64,000 bases of DNA from assembly GCA_029378245.1 (NCBI GenBank), contig JARKIF010000032.1:248001-312000 (forward strand), written 5' to 3'. Positions 34,919 to 47,454 of this stretch are shown in pieces. The notes beneath the pieces are model-generated. The model made no database searches and was not told the DNA's origin. It saw only the letters and a program-made list of their open reading frames with translations. This DNA is from Roridomyces roridus (Eukaryota; Basidiomycota; Agaricomycetes; Agaricales; Mycenaceae). Made by a program: the position numbers and the translations under genes. Position 1 is the first letter of the stretch; every line of letters begins with the position of its first letter.

Positions 34919-36134
34919 ATGGCGCCGAGAATGAGACCACCTTCAACCGTCCAATACGAACCGCTCCGTGCATCTGTCTTCGATGCATTCGCCCAACTCG
35001 GCGCGTTTGACGACGACAGCGGCATCGTCGAGCTCATATTCCCCGATCTTCACGTGGAGAAGGAATCACAACGAGCCCGCGTAAAGCTTCCAGAGGAAGT
35101 CCAGCAACGAGAGCCCTCGCCACCGCCGGAGACCCCCAGGAAGTCGCGGTTCACCTTTGGTCTCCGCTCGCGTTCCAAGTCGCGAACGAGAGGGAAGAAG
35201 GAGAAGCCGGAGAGGGTGGACGTTACGCCGACACGGAAGCCGAAGAAGACAAGGTCGTCTCCCGACCTGCACGAGGATGCGAGGGAATCTGAAGAGGCGC
35301 CGCGGACACCCACCATTTCTTCGCCCAAGAAACAGAGCGCTGTGACACCAGGCGCGACCCCCGAGCACCAGAAGCCCAAGAGGTTGACTATATTCCCTCG
35401 GAGGGCTGCAGGTGCCTCCCTCGACCAGCCCCGTCCTTCCATTTCCGAAGAAGAATGGCAGCAGATTACGATGACGGGGTCGATTGCGGATTACCAGGAG
35501 GCGAATCCGTTCTTGGGTACAGATCCAAATGCGACTGTGAGCGAGGTACGTTTCTTCTACGCACTGTCCTATGACGCCGCAACTCAATTGTTACAAGATT
35601 AAACCCGCGCGCTTGTCGAGGTTCTCCAAGTTTACTAGTGGCTTCTCACGTTCGACGCCGACGTCGCCACGCATCGAGAGTATGCCTACTATGCCGGGCA
35701 AGGCGGACGAATCCAGTGCCACTGACGACCCGACCACGCCGACCGGGGAGACCACGCCTACAGGCCGGAGGACACCCACGGCGCCTGTCGTGGAGGTTGA
35801 TCCCACGACGCGGCATCCAAATGGGTCCACGACTACCCTTCCCGCTCCCACCCCTCACGTTGAAGAAGAAGAGGAGGAACCCGAGCCAGAGCCCTTTGAC
35901 CCCGACTCTCAGACGGACACGGCCGAAGGCGGTGAGGAAGATAGCGCGGATGCCAAAGTCGAGGCCAAGGTAATGGAAGTGGACGACGACGAGAGGCTCG
36001 AGACGACGTCTCAGATGGACCACGCGCGCCACAGTCTGTCGGGCATATCTGAGGCCGCCACATCCGAGACCGTTACCACTTCCGTTAGAGAGTCGCAAAT
36101 CATCGAGGAGGTCGAACGCGACCCTTCGAACTGA
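34919..36134 (+). CDS. Disordered, charged hypothetical protein
   Basis: Two exons (34919-35545, 35598-36134; 52-bp intron) give 387 residues. The short N-terminal region (EPLRASVFDAFAQLGAFDDD) may be ordered. It is followed by a long disordered stretch: Pro/Arg/Lys-rich with RSRSKSRTRGKKEKPE, which looks like a nuclear localisation signal, then Thr/Pro repeats (TTPTGETTPTGRRTPT) and an acidic EEEEEEPEPEPFDPDS block. No enzyme domain or membrane segment is present. I do not recognise the family. Confidence 0.65.
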
Positions 36135-36411
36135 CCCTCCATCGGACCACTCTCCTCCTCCGCCCTTCCTTTGTGTCCTCTCCGGAAGGGCCACGTGATC
36201 CCTCTCAGTGATGCGCAAACCGCCCTGCTTCGCGTTCAACATAATGTAGACCACGGCCAGCCTTAATTTTATGCTTAATTTTATCCGCTCAGTCAAGTGA
36301 GACAATCCACGCAGGTCAGCATCAAGGTGTGTTCATGTCAGCCACCCTCCTCCCTACCCTCTCCCTTCACGCCCCACGCCAGGCCCTACACACCCACTGT
36401 CTTTTCGTGGT

Positions 36412-38194
36412 ATGATTTTGCTGCTCCTGCTGAAATCCGCTTTCGCACTGAGCCTACTATGTGGCTTGATGGCACTGTCCTCCCCACTTTCGGAAGACAC
36501 CAATTCCACCACCACCACCACCACCACGCTGCTCTTGGCGGTTTCGATGTACCGGACGTTTCCGGTGGCCAGAGATGACTCGAATGCGGACGCAGACGCC
36601 GACGACCCCCTGCTTGTCGTTCCCGGCCAAATAGTGGCGGACATCACCACCCTCCTACCTCTACCGTTGGATCAAATCACGTCTGCGTTGGGCGATGTCA
36701 ATTCTGCCTTATACCTCTTCCCGCCATCGTCCCCGCCGCCAGCCTCCACAATCGTCGTTACAGCGACTGAAATACTTACCGTCACGGAGGCACCCAAGAC
36801 GGTCACCGTGGCTGCACCGCCTTCGACCACCTCGTCCTCGACAACGGATTCCTCGCTACGCAAAGCCAAAGCGGCATGGTCCGCGCCTGCACAGATGACA
36901 GACCTCTCCGCGTTCAATATCACCTATTTTTCGGCTGGACGGCAGAACTTGCGCCTTGTCAACGGCATCCCGGCTTCGGCTTCGGCATGCCCTTCTCCTT
37001 CCTCTACGCCCCCGCGTCCCAGCCCGACTTCGACGACCCAACAAGGACCCCTCTTCGGCCTCGACTCCATCCTCCAGGCCTCTTCGTCTTCCCCATACAC
37101 CGCGTGGGACAACAAAAGCACGGTCATGCAAATCTTCTATCCCAAGGGCTCCGCCAACCCTGCCGCCAAACCCGTCGGTGGTTCCCAATTCTACGCCTCC
37201 CCGCTCCCGCAGATCGCCAACGCCGATACGGTCAGCATGACGTATAGCTTGTTTCTTCCGGCGGATTTTGATCCTGTTTTGGGCGGGAAGCTTCCGGGGC
37301 TTTATGGAGGCAAGATGAGCTGTTCGGGTGGTGATGCGGCGGTGGATTGTTGGAGTACGCGGTTGATGTGGCGTGAGGGGTGTGCGGGGGAGCTGTACCT
37401 GGTACGTTCTTGTTTCCTTCAAAGCCGTGGCTCTCTGGTTCTAACCCCATCTACAGTATGCACCCAAGGACAAGCAGACGAGAGCGCTGTGCGCGGCCAA
37501 GGGATCGCACTGCAACGCGGAATACGGCTTCTCTGTAGGGCGCGGCTCGTTCTATTGGCTCCTGGGAGGATGGACGACGGTGATGCAGGTTGTCCGGCTC
37601 AATACGCCCGGGAAGCAAGACGGTGGCTTTATTCTGTACGTCAACGGGAAGAAGGTGATTGAGCGCAATGATGTCTTTTATCGGGATGTACCACCGTCCG
37701 GGGCGCGCACGATGCCGACGACGAAAAGTACGAGCACGACAGCGGATGATGGCGGAGGTGGGCTTCTGAGTCCGTTGAATCCGCTGCTTGGTGGAATACT
37801 TCAAGAACGGCCACCATTGCTTCTACCTGCGCCAACCGGAACGGGCGGTCTCCTTCTCATCGACAACGACGTACGCCAAAAGTGGGCGGTACAAATCCCC
37901 ATTGATTCTGCTGTTTCGTCTACCGTCAATCCGGGCCCAACGTATACAGTCATGACCACGGTGACTGTGTATCCGACAGCGGCTCCAAACCCCGAAGACG
38001 AGCAAGCGGCCCCGCGGACAACGCCTGCCGGATTCAGTGGCATCTTCTTCAGGCGAGTAGCTTCTGATATGCCGAACCTCGCTAACTTTCATTGAATCTG
38101 TAGCACGTTCTTTGGAGGACATGGGTCTCAATACACGACGCCACGGGACCAGTATACATGGGTTAAAGACTTTGCGTTGGTGTGCAATAGCTAG
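36412..38194 (+). CDS. Secreted polysaccharide lyase family 14-like protein (copy 2)
   Basis: Three exons (36412-37401, 37457-38052, 38104-38194) give 558 residues. A signal peptide (MILLLLLKSAFALSLLCG) is followed by a Thr-rich linker and the lyase-like domain with MQIFYPKGS, LGGKLPGLYGGKMSCSGGD, STRLMWREGCAGELYL, GGWTTVMQVVRLN and a final exon with TFFGGHGSQYTTPRDQYTW. It is the paralogue of 3755-5147. Unlike that copy it has no intron within GKLPGLYGG, and about 115 Pro/Thr-rich residues are inserted between VFYRDV and GIFFSTFFGG. The last intron (38053-38103) has a GC donor (AG|GCGAGT). Its stop lies 3 bp from the stop of the convergent MFS gene. Confidence 0.82.
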
Positions 38195-38197
38195 CTG

Positions 38198-40560
38198 TCA
38201 AGTAGTAGCGCCCTTCTCAATCTGTTTCATTGCCCAAATCAGCATACTCCAAACTACCAAAAAGAAGAGGATACTTACCTCTGTGACCTCTTCGGAGTTC
38301 TCACCCACCTCGGCCTTCTCCGTCTTGCCTTTCTCCGCAGGCTTCTTGAGTCCCCACTTCCCATCAACCGTCCGGCTGAGCGGGATATCCTTCATAAATA
38401 ACACAGTGAGGAATCCAACGGCGGCTAGCACCGCCATGACGATCCACATCACGCGTATGCTTTCCACATACACGTCTTTGACTTGGTCCTGAAGGGGTTC
38501 GGGCAAGCCGGCGATCTCAGGTATGACGCCGTATACTAGGCTGGCGCGGTCGAATTGCTCGAGTATTGAGCTAGGGAGGGTGGAGGCAAGCTTGTTTGAG
38601 ATGACGGAACCTGCTATCGCGACACCCCAGCTCTGCGAATAAGTCGTTAGTTAGGACGAGTCGGAATGGACATTGTAACAAACCTGCGAGAACGCCCGGA
38701 CGAAAGACAAGAGGCTGACGGCTGAGGCGTTTTCTGACACGGGGAGCGGAGCGAGGACGACAAACTACGGGATTCATGAGCAAGAACTTGAAGTGGACCA
38801 GCCAAGGCAAACGTACCGTCAACGCGTAAAGTAAACCCATGCCGACGCCTTGGATGATTTGGAAGACGACGATGACGCCGAGTGAAGTATTGCGATCCAG
38901 GGTTATGAAGAGACCGAGGCCCAGGAGGACCGCACTCCAGCCTATGAGGTTCTGGATGTAATTTTCTGAGCATTAAGCTTGTATAAATGACGGGATGGGC
39001 CTACGATGAGCCGATAGTGACCGAGCTTGGCAATCAAGAGGCCTTGGACGATTGCTGCGGGTGAAATGCTCGCTGCCATAGGCAAGAAATAGATCCCAGA
39101 TTGGATAGGTGTGGCATCGTGCACGGACTGGAACCAAGTCGGCCTGCAAAGGGTGAGGGAAGAGGAGAGTGGTCGGGTTTACTCGTACAGGTAAACTAAA
39201 CTGTTTCGTCAACGGATGAAATTGGTGTGTATGGTGGCACTTACACGTAACGCCCAGGGTGATCACGCCATGGATAAAAGCGGCGAAATATCTAATGTGA
39301 GTGAGCCAACGGAAGGAGAACATGTAGCTGGCATACCCGAGGAGACTGCCTGGGTTGGAAATAACGGTCTTTGGGATCTGAAAGAATTCGATACCGTGGT
39401 CTGCAAGCCGACAAAGTAATACTGACCGTTGGTCTAGATGCAAACCGGATTTCGTAGACAAGGGTTACCCCCAGCCCAATCACGCCGATGATGACGGGGG
39501 CAAGAACTTGAGCAGACGACCAAGGAAAACGGCCACCACCCCAAGTCAATCCCAACATGCAGGAGGTCGAAGAAGCAATAATGAGAATATTTCCGCTGGT
39601 ATCCAGTCAGAGACACACTCCAGAATCGACGCTTCAGACGTACATCCAATCGATCTTGACGATTTTGCTGCGGATGTCGCCTTCTGGCTTTTTGAGGTCG
39701 AGGAATAGTGCAACCGCCAGGAATGCCAGGGCGCACAGAGGGAGATTCATGTCTGCCACATGTCAGGCGAGGGCCCCGCAAGGCTAAGTTTGCACGCACA
39801 GAAGAGCCATCTCCACGAAGCTTTTTCAGTTAGACTGCCCGAGATGACTGGTCCGACGACGGTTCCCAAGGTCCAGACCCTAGCAAAGAGACATGAGACG
39901 CGCACAAGAGCATTGTATATACTCACAAGCCAGTTATTCCCGTAAAAATCCCTCGCTTTCGAAGGGGCACGAGATCCGCATTAACAATATAAACAAGCGT
40001 TTGAAGACCACCACCGCCTACGCCCTGGATGGCTGCATCCGGATATTAAATCGACGATGAGGCCAATGGTGGTCAAGTTACCTCTTCCTACAATAAGAGC
40101 CGTCATGCTTTTCGAAGAGCCAGAAACGGCAGATCCGATTGCGAATATGAGGACCAGGACGAGAGTGACGGGACGCCTCCCAAATATTTGGGCCAGGTTT
40201 CCAGCGAAGGGAAGGCATGCAGCGCTGAAGTTCTTTGCATGAGTGGGGGTTCGGGACTATATTCCGAAACATACCTGCTCAATGTGTAGGCGGATCCGAC
40301 CCAAGAGAAATCGGTGCCATGTAGTTCTGCTACAATCATCGGTGCAGCTGTACTGACGCCACCCTAAGAGGAAAGTGAGTGGTGTGCGAGTGATACCACA
40401 GAAAGTGTACCAAATCCAAGGCGGACAAAAGAACACAGAAACACAAGGCGATAAAGACAAGCCAAAATCGAAGGCTAGCTCGCGCTTGCGCTAGGGCGTC
40501 ATCGACATCCGGGGCCTTGGTATCGTCAACCTTTGGATCGCTAGTCGGCGTCTGAGACAT
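38198..40560 (-). CDS. MFS drug:H+ antiporter (DHA2, 14-TM type)
   Basis: Many short exons encode a major facilitator transporter. The ATG at 40560 starts a hydrophilic tail (MSQTPTSDPKVDDTKAPDVD) followed by a first helix (FWLVFIALCFCVLLSALDL). Later blocks are GTDFSWVGSAYTLS and GGGGLQTLVYIVNADLVPLR continuing into RGIFTGIT, the loop motif usual for 14-TM DHA2 exporters such as TRI12- or Azr1-type pumps. The C-terminus is KKPAEKGKTEKAEVGENSEE with a last possible 57-nt intron before EIEKGATT. These carriers export toxic or secondary metabolites at the plasma membrane in exchange for protons. It is divergent to the AMP-dependent ligase gene. Confidence 0.85.
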
Positions 40561-41095
40561 GGCAAGGCGAATCGGATTCAGAGGTCGTGGGTCCAATAAT
40601 CATCTCTATATCACCGCGCACACTCGCAGGCAGATTCATCATCGGAAAAATAGAGTACCGGGCTGTGAAAGAGCTTCGAGGGGCGGCGTATCGCGTTCGA
40701 CAACAAGAAGTTCTTGACTGCCCCGAAGATGTCCGGTAGAGAATATCACAGAACAGTCAGGTCAATGAGGGTCTGATTGAATGTGAAATGCAAGAAGGTG
40801 GTTGAATGAAGAAGAAGCTCGATTGTGTCCAGATTAATATGATAAGGAAGGCCACTGAGCGCGAGTACACGAGTCCAGGCGCGGACAACGGAAGCCTCCT
40901 GGGCCCCTGGCTGCCTGGCACTGCCAGCAAACGAAGAGTCGGATGGTAATCATCTGATCTGATCATCATAAGTGGCGTCCTCACGTGACCACGATGAGTT
41001 CTATCTTCCGAGGCCATGCGCAACGGGCGTACCCTCCAGATCCAATCGATTCAATATACATATAGGCGCAAAGCGGCCGGCCTCCTTGCCACAAG
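40561..41095. promoter_or_regulatory. Divergent promoter region between MFS exporter and AMP-dependent ligase
   Basis: The 535 bp between two outward-facing ATGs (40560 minus, 41096 plus) must serve both genes. I could not identify a particular operator; CACGTG-type or zinc-cluster CGG pairs are not obvious. Confidence 0.45.
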
Positions 41096-42976
41096 ATGCC
41101 TCATTTTCTAACCGACGTGCTCGCCGCCTGGGAAAAGTACCGAGACCGCCCCCTCTTCAAACAGCTCGTTCAGGGAGCAGAGGGACAGAAGACCTGGATT
41201 CCCATCACATATGAGGACTTTCAGAACGAAACCGACCGCGTTGGCCGCCATTGGCGCGCGACTTTATCGTCGCAAGGCTTCAAGTCCTCCGACGTTATTG
41301 GTTTATGGTGCTCCATTCCACGTCTTGCTCAGAATAGGGTCTGACGGCCTCCAGGGCGACTGGTCAAAAATACACCGACTTGATCCACATATACTCTCTC
41401 ATCCGGGCTGGGTTCATCCCTCAACTTTTCAGTGTTACTTACCAGAGTGGCGAAGTCGTCCGGGACTTGCTCATTGCCTGCAATGGGAAAGCATTGCTCT
41501 ACGATCCTGCCTTTGCTGTAGCGGTCGAAGGACATGTCGATCTGCCTGCGATTTGTCTCCCGGCAGTCGATACTCTCCAATCCTCTTCGGACCCGCTTCC
41601 GCCTTTGCTGGACGTCGCAGAGGATGAGCCTGCGATGATTCTTCACACCAGCGGGACGACTTCCGGCAAGCCAAAGCCCGTTCCTGTAACCCATCGTAAC
41701 CTCAAAGGTCAACAATCCCAATTTCGCGGGATCAACCAAGGCGCCTTCGAAACGCAAGACATCTACAACAAGCTCGGCTCATATTGTCACATAGGAACCG
41801 CTTCATGTATGTGATGCTTGCCTTTTCAACTCCTATTCTGACCGACATAAAGCCATCAGCTATATGTCTCTGCGCGGGGATTGCACCGTGCAGACGTCGC
41901 GCTCCGACTTCGACGCCGAGGAATTTCTCCAACTGACCAGGGAGGCGGGCGTTAATCGTCTCTTCCTGTACGCTCCGTGGTTGTCCAATCTTCTCAAGTT
42001 CGCCAGAACCAACCAGGATGTGCTCGACACCTTGAAGAATATGCGCCAAATCATCTACACGGGAGCGTCCCTGAACCCGGAGGATGAAGCATGGATGGTC
42101 GCACAGAATATCCCCGGGACAGTAAGTTGGCAAACTCCTCCATTTGGCTCGGTCTCACCAACATAGTTGCTGTACGCTACCACGGAGGCGTTCCTGATCC
42201 TCATCTCGGACCTGAACGAAAGACAAGACCTCCCCGCTATGCGTCTTATACCCGGCGTGGAATGCGAATTTATACCCAACGATAACTCGGAGCCTGACAA
42301 GGGCACGCTTTACGATGTGTTTCTTCCCGCGCACTCGAGCAATTGCCCGCATCCTTCTTTCCGTAATCGCGAGAATGGACACTATACGGGCGACCTGTTT
42401 GAGCAAGTCAAACCGGGTCGATACATATTCCGCGGCAGAAACGACGATTGGATCCGTACCGGCCCCTCGCTCTCATTTTGTGACACCAAGTATGTACTCA
42501 CCTCGTCCTTTACGGTCTGATGAACAGTTACGCAGAGCAATCGAAGACAACGTACTCCAGGTTTCTTCGCAGCTGGTCTCGAACTGCACCGCCGTGGGGC
42601 ATTACAAACCTGGAGTCGTCCTCTTTGTCGAACCCGTCACGCCAGTAACTCCCGGATCGGATAAAGAAATGGTGTTGAAGAAGGAAATCATCGCACTCAC
42701 AGCGCCGTTCAATGCTCGGCTCTTCTTACACGAGCGCATCACGGACCCTGGCCGTATCGTCGTCGTCCCGCAGGGTAAACTGGCGCGGACCAAGGTGTGT
42801 TCTGACCCTCTTTCTCCTCAGTTTTCTTACGTGACATGTGCGCAGGAAAAGGGCAACATTCGGTGTGTGTATCGCCTAATTTTAAATCTCATTAGCTGAT
42901 GGGTGCTTTGTTCAGACGCAAGGCTGTCGAGGACGAGTTTTCTGATATCTTGCAAGAGATCTATAGGATTGTTTGA
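41096..42976 (+). CDS. AMP-dependent (acyl-CoA) synthetase/ligase
   Basis: Seven exons encode an adenylate-forming enzyme. The first intron (41308-41354) joins IGLWATGQKYTDLIHIYSL. The P-loop-like core A3 motif is ILHTSGTTSGKPKPVPVTHR. Further on are TVQTSRSDFDAEEFLQLTRE, IIYTGASLNPEDEAW, YATTEAF (A5 type), GHYTGDLFEQV (A7, TGD) and RYIFRGRNDDWI (A8). The end has VVPQGKLARTK, whose Lys is the A10 catalytic lysine of the mobile C-terminal domain, and it finishes RKAVEDEFSDILQEIYRIV. No carrier or reductase domain follows, so a free acid is activated to an acyl-AMP or CoA ester. The acid substrate is unknown; the neighbouring exporter and dead P450 suggest specialised metabolism. Confidence 0.85.
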
Positions 42977-44078
42977 CCGCCCGTGTATAATTGTTGAATG
43001 TTCGTTCCCGCTCCAATCAATATTTCTCAAGGCAGTGCCTGCTTCTTGGTCTCGACGGATTATCAGTGAATCAGAATCGAACACTAGACCATGTTTTCAT
43101 TCGCCAGGGAAATCGGTTCATTCAAGACACGGTCACCGTGGAGCTTCTATCAACTGTGCACACACACACACACCGCTGGGACCGAATAGGAGTTTGCTTT
43201 TGTTCCTTGCCCTTCCATTCCATCTTGAACGGTTACCATCTCATCTTAGATCTCTGCTTTGGAAGTCATGAATCATGGCACATGGGCGGATTCAAACAAG
43301 CAGAGGGGAACCCCACAGGGACACCCGTCAACTTCCAGCAAATGAAACTCCATTCTCGTCTCCGCCTCATCAAAAGTGTGCACAAGCACATCCGGTCGCA
43401 GGAAGCAACGACTCTGTCCGGCGCGGATGAAGACAATTTCGACCGCCCGTTTGAACAATTTCGACCAGGTCACCTGTAGCTGTTGCAAAGAAAAATGTCG
43501 CAAGTCGGCAGAACATGACTGATCGAGTTCTACTCCCGACATGGCTTCGAACCATCGATGCCTGAAGAACGGAGAGACCTCATCGAACAATTCGGGAACT
43601 TCCCGTTGGACGCGCTGAGCATTTCAAGTGACGAGCATGCCACCGGTGTCAGTCGGTCCATGGCAGTGAGGAAGCTGTTGAGCGTCGATGAGACGAATCA
43701 TATTGACAGTTACGTCGCTGAGGCTGTTGAAGTATTTAGGCTTTGGTTGAAAAAGGGAATATTGGGGTTGAAAGGGTGTAGAAATTGTGCTGCTTTTGGA
43801 ATTTGTTTGGATGAACTGAACTTGAGCCCCTATTTGGTTTCTGATGTCGCTCTCGCCTTCCTTGGTCTTTCCGATGGCTCCCGTTTACCGTCTTCCTTGT
43901 GTATCAAACTATCAAACTATCAACTTTTCCCCTGCCTTCAATTGTCTGAGCGCCCGTGCCATTGAATGCAATGATAGGTTTGATCCTCAGTCTTCCCGCA
44001 CGTTCCTTCAAATTCAAAGGGGATCCTACGCAGTGCGCTATTAAATCCCTAGTGGCCTAGTTCTCGGCCGCGTCACCC
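42977..44078. other. Spacer between the ligase and the P450, possible gene relic
   Basis: A (CA)n microsatellite lies at about 43159-43173. Plus-strand frames at 43273-43480 (with MKLHSRLRLIKSVHKHIRSQ) and 43558-43965 (MPEERRDLIEQFGNFPLDAL) are open but match no family I know and are not clearly joined by splice sites. They may be one decayed gene. Confidence 0.35.
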
Positions 44079-44526
44079 ATGGTTCCACCGTGGATCGTCT
44101 CTGGAATCTCCGCACTTCTCTGCGTCCTGCTATCTACGCGTTCCCTCAGGCGCCAACATCTCCAAACCGTCCCCGGTCCCTTCCTAGCAAAATACACCAA
44201 TTTGTGGCTCGCATATCACGCCTACCGTGGACGCCGTTACATCGCCGTCCATAAAGCCCACCAGCGTAGTATGGTACCCTGGTGCGCATCGCACCAAACC
44301 ACGTCTCCGTCGCCTCCCCACACGCCATCTCCATCATCTACGCACAAGGGCAACATGCACCCCAAAAATCGGTGTTTTACGACGCATTCGTTTGTCAGGG
44401 CAAGCCCTCGATCTTCTCAACGCGCGACCGGGTGGACCATTCTGCGAAACGGCGCCTTGTTATGAGGTTATTTATCACAAAAAAATAAATGGTGGATGGT
44501 TGATGGTTTTGGTTGAATTATCCTTA

Positions 44527-45632
44527 CAGCTCTTTGCATAATTGATGACAGTGAGCCAAAAAAAAAACAATTCACAACATTTCGGTCAAAATGCACTTTT
44601 TGCTTGAATACCGTGCCTCTCGTACTTGGTGGAGCTGTCCAGCACTCTCGGCATCATGTAATAGTGGCTATCTGTCAACTATGGCCTTTAAACGGCCCAA
44701 ATCGGCCCCACAGCCTGTGTCGGATCGAAATACCGAAATCAACACGGAAGCAAAAGGCATGCTTCTTTTCGCTGCCACGTCTCTCTCTTCCCAGCTCTTC
44801 CCTCCTTGCCCGCCCGACACGACCGCCCCATCCTTCTACCAGCCTCCTGCCCTGCCGACCAATCGCTGCGCTCCGAAGGCGCCACTCGGAGCCCCGCGAC
44901 TTGATTGATACTCACACCACTTGCTCGCCCACTTGGATCTACCACGCTCCACCAGACTGGCTCCCGACTGCCCATTGACGTGAGCCGACGACGTCAAAGC
45001 CCACCGACGCGAACGAAGATATCACCTCACTCGGAACGCCCCGCCTTGGGCTGCCTCTTAACGTCAGCCAACGGGCAGCTTGGCCCTTGGTCTGGACGGC
45101 GGAAACGGGAAAGGAGGAATGGCCCCGGGAAGGGCGGGTGGGACAGTAGTCGGCTCACGAGGGTGTGTACACTGCATGAAGGGCGAGGGAGGCTTGGCGA
45201 GAGAGGGGCACGGAGCCGCGAGCATTGTAAAGGTGCCATTTTGTCGTATCTTTGTTATTCGTTAGAACCTTTATCCACCCTTCATTCTGCCATTCTTCAT
45301 CTCGAGAATGGGCCCTGCCAAGGCATATTGTGTGTCCTATCCATCCCCAGCCCACCCAGACCCGTGGCTCCACGCTAGAGACGGAGAGACATTCGTTTGA
45401 TCAAACTTGCGCGATCATGAGCAGGAAAGCTTCGTTCTGAGCCGTTCCACAGCCGTTTCATGCCATCCCAACGACGTAGAGAAGGGATCTTATCATAAGA
45501 ATGTCACCTGCATAGCATACAATCCCTAAAGCGCGCTGGGAGGCTCACAAACGAACAAAAAAACTGATTTTCCGAAATGTTGTGAGTTGTTTTCTTTTTT
45601 TTGCTCACTGTCATCAATTATGCAAACAGCTG
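44527..45632. mobile_element. Nested Tc1/mariner-like element with long TIRs
   Basis: The plus-strand left end and the reverse complement of the right end share about 64 bp: CAGCT-TTTGCATAATTGAT, GACAGTGAGC, an A-rich run, and TCACAACATTTCGG. Each end is bordered by TA (44525-44526 and 45633-45634), the target duplication of the Tc1/mariner superfamily. The unit is 1106 bp and contains no recognisable transposase, so it is a non-autonomous copy inserted in the outer element. Confidence 0.75.
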
Positions 45633-46979
45633 TAATGCTTCAAGGCTTGAGCTGCGAGAATGAGTACTCGAAGCATGGTTGAGGTGCAAGGATCTTGTGA
45701 AACAGATGTCAGTCGATGGTTGACGTGGGATGGTTTGAGGTTTCTGGTCTGCCGGGTGGTTCGGCCTCTCGGCTCGCACTTTCATCAAATTGATTGCCGG
45801 GAGCACATCACTGCCTCTGCTCAGCCGGGGCGGCACATCGAAAAACGCTGAACCGTGGGACACAAATGGAGACCGATCCCCTACTCTGCGTAGCAGAGAA
45901 GGGTTTCTGTGGGCGTGAAATGTTGATCTCCAGCCAACTCGACACGATCAAAGATCCATGTCAGATCAGAGTCAATGACGAATGGCCCGGTCGAGACCAT
46001 CCAGATATTTATCTCCCGTGCCGTCAGATTTGCAGACATGCCGTTCCTCGGAACATCGGCACTCCTACTCATGTCAGAGTGAAATTTTAGCGACCGGTTA
46101 CAGCGAAATGAAAAACGTTAGACACAAACAAATTTTCGTTGATGTGCGGACCCAGTGCGGCCCAATGCTGCTCCAACACTTGCCAGGCGTTGCCGGTGAC
46201 ATCCAGCTCCACAATGATGACTCCAGGATACCCATTTCCTACCTGAGCTCTTCGGCCCGAATGTGAACGCGAGATCAGATTGTGTCTATTGTTTTTCATT
46301 CAGCTGTAAGCCGAGCTTTAATATTTTCGTCGCCGCACAGCCGGCTGACGGCCGGTGGATACCGGCATGTTACATTGATTATTTCTGAGGTCAGACGGGA
46401 CTTGGAGCCAGGAGGTCCCAAGTACTTATGGGGTATCACACTGTTCTGCCAGGTTCTGCCATACCCATAACTCTCCTTACTCTGAGTGAAAAATAACAAC
46501 AAATTTTTTGCAGAGTAGGGGAACAGTGCTCGCACCGCTATAGATCATCCCCCATCCGACTCTGGGTGGTTCGACTCCGAGCAATACCTTTTTCAATACT
46601 CTCTAGTATGCTGTCAGTTTACAATTTCCCTTGGGTTCTTGGGTCATATTTCTGGAGACATCACACTGAGCCGAATCTCGGGCCGACTTCAGAATGTTTT
46701 GTTTGATCCGAATTTCGATGTGAGTTGGACAATGTCACGGGAAGACCCATAGACCTCCACCTTGATTGGGCAGTGAGTCCGAACTCAGAACCACAGCTGG
46801 AAGCACATCCATTAACCAGCTGGCTGGAACTGAAAACCTTGAAGCAAGCTAAGCAAAGAGGCCCAGACCATCAAGCTCAAAGATAAACCATCCTCCAAAC
46901 CATGAACCATCAGGCTCAATCACGGCAAAAATCCCAAACCATTCCCCACAAGGTCAATACCTTCAGTCAGAATCTCAAC

Positions 46980-47043
46980 CAAGGGGGCATCGGGATCGGA
47001 ATTTCGGATATAGGGTCGAAAAGTTTTTTTCGACCCTGGCTGG

Positions 47044-47085
<42 letters not shown>

Positions 47086-47454
47086 CCTCCTATATAAGGC
47101 AGATCATTCCCGCGATCATGTGATTTACCGGCGGTCCAAGCAATCCGCGGTTCCCAACCATAGGAAAAATATGTATTACAAACTTATTAGAGGACCCCAG
47201 TGTCAATTAGACCCATCTCATGTATACTCGAGCAATGATACACTTGTTGTCTGTGGCAATGTCTTGTGAGAGTCGATGAGACTGGCAGCTGTATTATGTA
47301 ATATATCAGTCCCGATTTGGAAATTTCAATCAAGAGTGTCCAATATGCTCCAAAACACATTTACTAATATACATATAGAAAAAAAATTCGAGCCCTCTCG
47401 GGACCCCCCCCCCCCCCTCCCCCGGTACGAAATTTCGATCCCGGTGCCCCCTTG
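46980..47454. mobile_element. Nested hAT-type MITE
   Basis: The left end CAAGGGGGCATCGGGATCGG and the reverse complement of the right end (CAAGGGGGCACCGGGATCGA) are terminal inverted repeats of about 28 bp continuing into AATTTCG. The 8-bp duplication ATCTCAAC flanks the unit at 46972-46979 and 47455-47462, as expected for hAT transposons. The 475-bp unit has no coding capacity and contains two C homopolymer tracts at 47045-47082 and about 47404-47423. Confidence 0.82.
47045..47082. repeat. Poly-C tract of 38 bases
   Basis: Thirty-eight consecutive C residues lie inside the hAT-type MITE; a second C-rich tract interrupted by one T is at 47404-47423. The tract length may vary or be misassembled. 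The G-rich strand could form quadruplexes. Confidence 0.9.

Noticed and set aside
46566..46590. GGTTCGACTCC resembling a tRNA B box, followed by a T run
   Set aside because: The T-stem does not pair, no A box or matching acceptor strand lies about 60-70 bp upstream, and the site is inside a transposon.
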